Assembly (NCBI GenBank): GCA_042569785.1
Contig: JBHPGW010000035.1
Location: forward strand, 1 to 28,301
Reading direction: 5' to 3'
Origin: JBHPGW01 sp042569785
GTDB lineage: Bacteria > Planctomycetota > Phycisphaerae > Sedimentisphaerales > Anaerobacaceae
Length of the DNA: 28,301 nt
Shown here: in pieces, positions 22,957 through 28,301 of the stretch
Layout: the number at the start of each line of letters is the position of its first letter
How positions within the stretch are numbered: position 1 is the first letter of the stretch
Notes under the pieces: model-generated
Told to the model about the DNA's origin: nothing
What the model saw: the letters and a program-made list of their open reading frames with translations, nothing else
Databases searched by the model: none
Made by a program: the position numbers and the translations under genes

Positions 22957-24089
22957 AAATTTTAGCAGACAGAAACATACCATTTGTAGCAGAATATTTT
23001 TCCTCTATCGGCAACGTCCAAACCATCGCAGGACGCGACATCACCGCTAAGGCACTGACTGAGATCGACATTCTACTAATCCGCAGCGTCACAAAAGTCA
23101 CCGCTTCTCTACTGGCAAACAGTAACGTGCGTTTCATCGCCACCGCGACTATAGGCATCGACCACATAGACCGGCAATATCTCAGTCAAAAAAATATAGG
23201 CTTTGCTTCTGCCCCCGGCTCGAACGCAAACTCGGTTGCAGAATACATCGTTGCCGCCCTGCTCAATATCGCACAAAAAAACAACATCACTCTGCATGAA
23301 AAATCGATTGGCGTTATAGGCGCAGGAAATGTAGGCTCCAAAGTAGCGCAAAAGTGTGCCGCTCTTGGAATGAACGTCCTTCTAAACGACCCGCCCCTGC
23401 GAAGAGAAACTAACGATTCCAAATATCTCCCGATAGAAAAACTTTTCGATTGTGATTTTATAACGATTCATACCCCGCTGACTCACCAAGGCCAGGATAA
23501 GACGTTTCATCTGGCTAACGAAAAATTTTTCAACTCGCTAAAAGATGGCTGCACCTTCATCAATACTTCACGAGGAGCCGTAGCCGACACCAACGCCATA
23601 AAAAATGCTATTACTGCCGGCAAATTAAAAGCAAGCGTACTCGACGTCTGGGAAAATGAACCAAATATCGATACCGAGCTTTTAGAGATGACCGACATCG
23701 CAACCCCGCACATTGCCGGCTATTCATACGACGGCAAAGTTGCAGGCATGATAATGATATACAAAGCAGCCTGCGAACATTTCAACCTTACACCCAAATT
23801 TGACACTGTCGATTTTCTACCTGCCCCGCCCCTGCCGCAACTGCAAATAAACGCACAACCCAATCAACAACAAAAAGTGCTGTTAGAGACTGTCGAAAAA
23901 ATCTATGACATCAAAAGCGACGATGCCGGATTAAGAGATGTCTTGAAAACACCAGCAGATGAAAGAGGAAAATTCTTCACCCAACTAAGAAAGAACTACC
24001 CCATTAGAAGAGAGTTCCAGAATACTACTACTATATCAAGTGACAGCAAACTAAATGAAATACTAACAGGGATCGGATTTAAGATATGA
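22953..24089 (+). CDS. pdxB: 4-Phosphoerythronate dehydrogenase
   Basis: A 378-residue NAD-dependent D-2-hydroxyacid dehydrogenase that oxidises 4-phosphoerythronate in the DXP-dependent pyridoxal phosphate pathway. The N-terminal LADRNIPFVAEYF and RSVTKV are PdxB-specific. The Rossmann nucleotide site is GVIGAGNVGSKVA, and the catalytic region holds NTSRGAVAD and TPHIAGYS with the histidine. The C-terminal PdxB dimerisation region (DUF3410-like) is recognisable by YDIKSDDAGLR and RKNYPIRREF. Length equals that of E. coli PdxB. ATGA overlaps join it to amrS upstream and folP downstream. Confidence 0.92.
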   Translation: MKILADRNIPFVAEYFSSIGNVQTIAGRDITAKALTEIDILLIRSVTKVTASLLANSNVRFIATATIGIDHIDRQYLSQKNIGFASAPGSNANSVAEYIVAALLNIAQKNNITLHEKSIGVIGAGNVGSKVAQKCAALGMNVLLNDPPLRRETNDSKYLPIEKLFDCDFITIHTPLTHQGQDKTFHLANEKFFNSLKDGCTFINTSRGAVADTNAIKNAITAGKLKASVLDVWENEPNIDTELLEMTDIATPHIAGYSYDGKVAGMIMIYKAACEHFNLTPKFDTVDFLPAPPLPQLQINAQPNQQQKVLLETVEKIYDIKSDDAGLRDVLKTPADERGKFFTQLRKNYPIRREFQNTTTISSDSKLNEILTGIGFKI

Positions 24090-24943
24090 GTAAGAGACCT
24101 TCTGATATTCTTAAATGGCCCAAAGGCTGCCTGGATTTTTCAGCAGGCCCACTGATAATGGGAATTTTAAATGTAACCCCCGACTCATTCAGTGATGGCG
24201 GCCATTTTCTCGACACCGAAAAAGCCGTTCAACATGGCCTGCGGATGGCTGAACACGGAGCGGCTATTATCGACATCGGCGCTGAATCGACACGTCCAGG
24301 CTCTGAACCGGTCAGCCCTGACGAGCAGATTGCCCGAGCGATACCCGTAATAGAATCGCTGGCGAAAAAAACCGACATACCTATCAGCATTGACACTTAC
24401 AACTATGAAGTTGCCAACTCTGCCGTAGACGCAGGAGCCTCGATCATAAATGACATAACCGCCCTGAATGACGAGCGAATGGCAAAAATGGCCGCCGAGC
24501 AAAAACTGCCCGTCATTCTAATGCACATGCAGGCCGATCCGGCTACGATGCAGATCGAGCCGAAATACGAAGACGTAGTCACCGAGGTCATTGACTTTCT
24601 TACCAGCAGAGCAAAACGAGCGGAACAGGCCGGTATCGAAAAAGAGAAAATTTTCATAGACCCCGGTATCGGTTTCGGCAAAACGACCGAGCACAATCTT
24701 TTGCTCCTGAACAGCATCCACAAATTTGTAGACACAGGCTACCGCATACTCATTGGTACAAGCAGAAAAAGATTTATAAGCCAAATTATCGGCCGTCAGA
24801 ACCCCGCAGAGAGAATCTTCGGTACAGCCGCTACCGTAGCTTTCTGCGCCGCCCATGGAGTATCGGTCCTGCGAGTGCACGATGTCACCGAAATGAACGA
24901 TGTCGTAAAAACTGTAACTGCCATCAAACGCCTATCGTTCTAA
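24086..24943 (+). CDS. folP: Dihydropteroate synthase
   Basis: A 285-residue TIM-barrel enzyme that joins p-aminobenzoate to dihydropterin pyrophosphate in folate synthesis; it is the sulfonamide target. Signature 1 is LIMGILNVTPDSFSDGG and signature 2 is DIGAESTRPGSEPV. Later motifs DPGIGFGKT and IGTSRKRF are intact. The start overlaps the pdxB stop codon (ATGA at 24086). There is no obvious terminator after it. Confidence 0.96.
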   Translation: MSKRPSDILKWPKGCLDFSAGPLIMGILNVTPDSFSDGGHFLDTEKAVQHGLRMAEHGAAIIDIGAESTRPGSEPVSPDEQIARAIPVIESLAKKTDIPISIDTYNYEVANSAVDAGASIINDITALNDERMAKMAAEQKLPVILMHMQADPATMQIEPKYEDVVTEVIDFLTSRAKRAEQAGIEKEKIFIDPGIGFGKTTEHNLLLLNSIHKFVDTGYRILIGTSRKRFISQIIGRQNPAERIFGTAATVAFCAAHGVSVLRVHDVTEMNDVVKTVTAIKRLSF

Positions 24944-24976
24944 AATGGGTTTTTTTGAAATTACCTCACAAAAACA

Positions 24977-25005
24977 TTGCAACTTCGTCGAAAAATAAGT
25001 ATATT
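24977..25005 (+). promoter_or_regulatory. Promoter for the EIIA gene
   Basis: TTGCAA (24977-24982), 17 bases, TATATT (25000-25005). It lies between folP and the EIIA gene and gives an untranslated leader of about 45 bases if translation starts at 25057. Confidence 0.6.
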
Positions 25006-25056
25006 GCAAAATTCGTATAAGTATTGAACTGGTTAATTTGTTTTGCGTTAATTGAG

Positions 25057-25515
25057 ATGATCTTAACAAAAATTCTTCAGGCAAGTTCCGTAAAAGTGCC
25101 GCTGGAAAACAAGGACAAAGAAGCTGCGATTACCGAGTTGGTCGATTTGTTAAACGATGACGGCTTACTGTTGGATAGAGAAGTCGCTTTAGATGCTGTT
25201 TTAGTACGAGAGAAAACCAGAAGTACCGGCATAGGCTCAGGGATTGCGATACCACACGGAAAATGCAAAGCCGTAAAGGAACTCGTAATGGCCCTGGGTA
25301 TTGCGCACGATCCGATCCCTTTCGACAGTGTTGACGGCAAAGACGTGACTATAATTCTTCTGCTTGTATCACCAATAGATCAAACAGGACCTCACATTCA
25401 GGCACTGGCCAAAATCAGCAGATTGATGCTTGACAATGAATTCAAAAAGCAGCTTGAACAGGCCACTTCTGTCGAACAGGCATATGAGCTTCTAAGTAAC
25501 AAAGAAAACCAGTAG
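25057..25515 (+). CDS. PTS EIIA domain protein, PtsN/fructose type
   Basis: A 152-residue single EIIA domain of the PTS fructose/nitrogen family. The phospho-histidine is H67 in GIGSGIAIPHGK. The protein begins MILTKILQASSVKVPL, as PtsN-type proteins usually do, so ATG 25057 is preferred over a TTG at 25024 that would add an atypical hydrophobic leader. No clear Shine-Dalgarno is seen. No membrane PTS components are nearby, so a regulatory rather than sugar-transporting role is likely. The gene converges on alpha-glucan phosphorylase with six bases between the stops. Confidence 0.88.
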   Translation: MILTKILQASSVKVPLENKDKEAAITELVDLLNDDGLLLDREVALDAVLVREKTRSTGIGSGIAIPHGKCKAVKELVMALGIAHDPIPFDSVDGKDVTIILLLVSPIDQTGPHIQALAKISRLMLDNEFKKQLEQATSVEQAYELLSNKENQ

Positions 25516-25521
25516 CCTGCG

Positions 25522-28143
25522 TCAGTTATTTCTGCCGACAGTCGCGTTGTTCTCCCAGAGGATAAGGCTAAGATCGTACGGATTCACCATATCGGCGTGT
25601 TTGGGCAGAACACGTACTGCCATCCCCTGCCGCCCCGAACACTTACAAGGCATAAGACCGACGAAAACATGCTCACCACCGGATTGACCGTTGGACTTAT
25701 GCTCCATCTGAACAGAAACACCTTCTGAGATGTTCCCCCACGAATCGACCGGACCATGATAGAGTTCTACCTGAATATCATCAGGGGCGATCCCACCGAG
25801 TTTGATCAAAGCATTTACAGAAAGCCTGGAACCAACTTTAAGCTGCGTATTTTTCAAATCCACTGGGGGGCCTTTTTGACCGTTTTTAACCTGAACCTGA
25901 ACATCTTTAATTTCCAGTTCAGCCCATTTTTTCTTCATATTAGACTTCCACGCAGTAAAGGCTTTTGCTCTTGTCATATCTTCTGTCGCCAGATACTTCC
26001 ACTTTTTTGCGGCAGGCATATAGAACCCACGAGTATAGTCGATCACCATCCTGTTCGTATTAAAACAGGGAGTTACTGCCTTGATCGTATTTTTCATTCT
26101 TCGTATCCACGCTCTTGGCAGATTATCAGCACTGCGGGTATAGTACAAAGGAACCGCCTCTTTTTCCAGTATGTTATAAATTGCCTGCGACTCGACCATA
26201 TCCTGATAAGCCGTATCGTCATAGTTTTCACCCGAACCGATCGCCCACCCAACCTCAGGGGCATAAGCTTCACACCACCAACCGTCCAGAGTGCTCATGT
26301 TTATTGCGCCGTTTAATGCCGCCTTCATTCCGCTTGTACCGCTCGCTTCCATTGGTGGACGCGGGTTGTTAAGCCAGATATCTACTCCGCGAACCATAAA
26401 ACGGGCAAGATTAATATCATAGTCTTCAAGAAAAACGATTCGCCTTCGGACATCGTACTGATTGGCGAAATGAATGATCTGACGAATGATCTCTTTACCC
26501 TGAGTATCTTTGGGATGAGCTTTGCCGGCAAAGATGATCTGCACAGGCCTGTCTGTATTACTAAGAAGTTTTATCAATCTCTTAGGATCTCTAAGCAGCA
26601 AATTACCACGTTTATATGTCGCGAACCTTCTGGCAAAACCGATCGTCAAAGCTTCAGGGTCGAGTACTTCTTCTGCCCAGTTCAATTCCGTATGATATGT
26701 ACCTCGTCGCTGTATCTGAGCTTTCAGCTTAGTTCTGGCAAAAGCGACCAGCTGCTCTTTAGCCCGCTGATGAGTACGCCAAAGCTCCTCATCAGGGATA
26801 AGGTTAACATTTTCCCATATCTCTTTGCCGGCCATTCCGTCTGCCCAGTCAGGGCCAAGATACCTTTCGTACAAAGAGTTCAATTCTTCACTCAACCAGC
26901 TTTTGGTATGTACGCCATTGGTGACAGAGCCGATCGGAACTTCCTCAACGGGAACCTCAGGCCAGATCGAATACCACATCTTACGCGAAACCTCACCGTG
27001 CAGTTTGCTTACGCCGTTCCTGTACGAACTCAGCTTCATCGCCAATACCGACATCTTGAATCCCTCGTTGTCGTTAGTCGGATTAACTCTCCCAAGGCCT
27101 AAACATTCTTTTTCACTTATACCAAGTCTCGAAGAAAAAGCCTGTAAATACTTCTTAGCTAACTCTACCGTAAATTCATCGTTGCCAGCCGTTACAGGGG
27201 TATGTGTCGTAAAAACATTCCCGCAGCGAGTAGCCTCCAGAGCTTCGGCAAAGTTCAGCTTATCAGTTTCCTGGAGCTGCCGTATCCTTTCGATACCCAT
27301 AAACGCCGCATGACCTTCGTTCATATGGCATACGCTCGGAGCGATGTCAAGCGAGTTCAATGCTCGCAAACCCCCTACCCCAAGCATTAGCTCCTGACAG
27401 ATACGCATCTCATTGTCACCGCCATAAAGATTCGCTGTTATCATACGGTCCTGCGGTGAATTAGACTCAACATTGCAATCGAGAAGATACAGTTTTACTC
27501 TCCCGACATCAACACTCCAAACCTGGGCGTTTACATTTCTGCCGGGATATTCAACTGAGATCGTGACAGGCTGCCCGTCGTCTTTTTCGAGAAGCTTAAC
27601 CGGCATATTATAAAAATCGTTGTCGGCGTAAATCTCCTGCTGCCATCCGTCAACATTCAGATACTGCCTGAAGTAACCCTTTTGATACAAGAGCCCGATA
27701 GCCACAAGCGGAATACCAAGATCAGAAGCGCTTTTCAAATGATCACCCGCCAGTATACCCAAACCGCCTGCGTAGATCGGCAGAGATTCATGTATACCGA
27801 ACTCAGCACTGAAATAAGCGATAACAGAATTGCTATCGCCAACCTCATTCTTCTCAAACCACTTCGTACTGCTAAGATACGACTTCAACTTTTCTACCGC
27901 CCTGCTAAGTTCACACAGAAAACCCTGATTCTTCGACAGGTAATCTAATCGTCCCTGAGACACTCCGCCGAGAAGTTTGATCGGGTTATAACCGCATCGT
28001 TTCCACAATTCACTATCAACGCGTTTGAACAGCGCCACGATATCCAGGTTCCAACACCAGTACATGTTCCGGGCCAGAAGCTCTAATTCCTTGATCGAGT
28101 CCGGCAACGCCGGCAAAACCGTAAAGCTGCGTACACTTGGCAT
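25522..28143 (-). CDS. glgP: Alpha-glucan (glycogen/maltodextrin) phosphorylase
   Basis: An 873-residue cytoplasmic GT35 phosphorylase that releases glucose 1-phosphate from glycogen or maltodextrin. The N-terminal DUF3417-like region (about 10-120, LLARNMYWCWNLD) marks the short-type subfamily seen in Thermotoga and many other bacteria. The catalytic region includes EFGIHESLPIYAGGLG, the N-rich VCHMNEGHAAF and FTTHTPV motifs. The PLP lysine is K607 in EASGTSGMKAALNGA. The last 140 residues form an extra C-terminal domain. A GAGAGGTAGAA ribosome site precedes the ATG. It is monocistronic in this window. Confidence 0.94.
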   Translation of the reverse strand: MPSVRSFTVLPALPDSIKELELLARNMYWCWNLDIVALFKRVDSELWKRCGYNPIKLLGGVSQGRLDYLSKNQGFLCELSRAVEKLKSYLSSTKWFEKNEVGDSNSVIAYFSAEFGIHESLPIYAGGLGILAGDHLKSASDLGIPLVAIGLLYQKGYFRQYLNVDGWQQEIYADNDFYNMPVKLLEKDDGQPVTISVEYPGRNVNAQVWSVDVGRVKLYLLDCNVESNSPQDRMITANLYGGDNEMRICQELMLGVGGLRALNSLDIAPSVCHMNEGHAAFMGIERIRQLQETDKLNFAEALEATRCGNVFTTHTPVTAGNDEFTVELAKKYLQAFSSRLGISEKECLGLGRVNPTNDNEGFKMSVLAMKLSSYRNGVSKLHGEVSRKMWYSIWPEVPVEEVPIGSVTNGVHTKSWLSEELNSLYERYLGPDWADGMAGKEIWENVNLIPDEELWRTHQRAKEQLVAFARTKLKAQIQRRGTYHTELNWAEEVLDPEALTIGFARRFATYKRGNLLLRDPKRLIKLLSNTDRPVQIIFAGKAHPKDTQGKEIIRQIIHFANQYDVRRRIVFLEDYDINLARFMVRGVDIWLNNPRPPMEASGTSGMKAALNGAINMSTLDGWWCEAYAPEVGWAIGSGENYDDTAYQDMVESQAIYNILEKEAVPLYYTRSADNLPRAWIRRMKNTIKAVTPCFNTNRMVIDYTRGFYMPAAKKWKYLATEDMTRAKAFTAWKSNMKKKWAELEIKDVQVQVKNGQKGPPVDLKNTQLKVGSRLSVNALIKLGGIAPDDIQVELYHGPVDSWGNISEGVSVQMEHKSNGQSGGEHVFVGLMPCKCSGRQGMAVRVLPKHADMVNPYDLSLILWENNATVGRNN

Positions 28144-28301
28144 TTCTACCTCTCATTTCTTGTCTAATACAAACTAAAGATATACAATCCACATAGCATC
28201 TTCTGCACAACTATTAACCTAATCGACAATCCCCCCCCCCACCTTAACCACCAAAAAGCTATTGTTGCAATCAAAGCAGTAGCGCCTCCTTGTATAAAAA
28301 G
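28144..28301. other. Upstream region of the phosphorylase gene, C10 tract
   Basis: The 158 bases to the window edge hold no gene. A homopolymer of ten C lies at 28231-28240. The promoter of the minus-strand phosphorylase gene must lie here, but I cannot place it with confidence. Confidence 0.5.

Noticed and set aside
25024..25052. Second promoter (TTGAAC, 17 bases, GTTAAT) giving a leaderless EIIA mRNA
   Set aside because: The -10 box would end only four bases before the ATG, so transcription would start inside or after the start codon; the promoter at 24977-25005 is better.
25756..27390. Plus-strand reading frames opposite the phosphorylase gene
   Set aside because: They are antisense shadows of a well-conserved enzyme and have no recognisable domains.
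28231..28240. C10 tract as a phase-variation switch
   Set aside because: It lies about 90 bases upstream of the phosphorylase start and outside any reading frame; a role in promoter spacing cannot be shown.

Overview
The window reads as ordinary chromosomal DNA of a Planctomycetota-like bacterium, most likely of the Phycisphaerae/Sedimentisphaerales type. That placement is an inference. It rests on two ECF sigma-factor modules whose partner proteins have a short cytoplasmic head, one membrane helix and a large extracytoplasmic part, on the NfeD/FloA cluster, and on intergenic regions littered with short tandem and palindromic repeats. I see no tRNA, rRNA, CRISPR array, prophage or transposase.

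Layout. 1-678: a repeat-rich leader and a single-domain response regulator. 679-2858: a minus-strand ECF sigma factor and its membrane partner, separated by a repeat insertion, with a clear minus-strand terminator. 3229-4848: a TPR protein behind a palindromic, sigma28-like upstream region. 4997-8049: a second ECF sigma factor overlapping a zinc-finger anti-sigma factor with a very large outer part, closed by a terminator. 8266-11132: a class I aminotransferase and a Na/Pi cotransporter with a PhoU tail. 11185-14753: a membrane-microdomain cluster (long NfeD, short NfeD, FloA, small membrane protein). 14986-19017: Lon protease and citramalate synthase. 19060-19770 (minus): a cobalamin-binding-type sensor domain protein. 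20160-24943: MlaE/MlaF-type lipid ABC transporter genes, then AmrS radical SAM enzyme, PdxB and FolP, the last three joined by ATGA overlaps. 25057-25515: a PtsN-like EIIA protein. 25522-28143 (minus): alpha-glucan phosphorylase.

The genes are mostly housekeeping: envelope stress and membrane organisation (ECF modules, NfeD/FloA, Lon, Mla), phosphate uptake, isoleucine precursor, pyridoxal phosphate and folate synthesis, and glycogen use.

The most interesting signals are structural. First, a 239-bp repeat insertion flanked by a 13-bp direct duplication splits an ECF operon; removing it restores an exact ATGA stop/start overlap. Second, both sigma-partner genes carry an in-frame Shine-Dalgarno plus ATG exactly at the start of the membrane helix. 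Third, three genes (aminotransferase, long NfeD, Lon) have a -10 box 7 to 9 bases before the start codon and no Shine-Dalgarno, which suggests leaderless mRNAs. Fourth, five 7-bp-period tandem arrays occur, four of them directly before start codons. Fifth, the cobalamin-type domain has glutamine where the axial-ligand histidine is expected. I did not find a convincing complete, undescribed multi-gene system.
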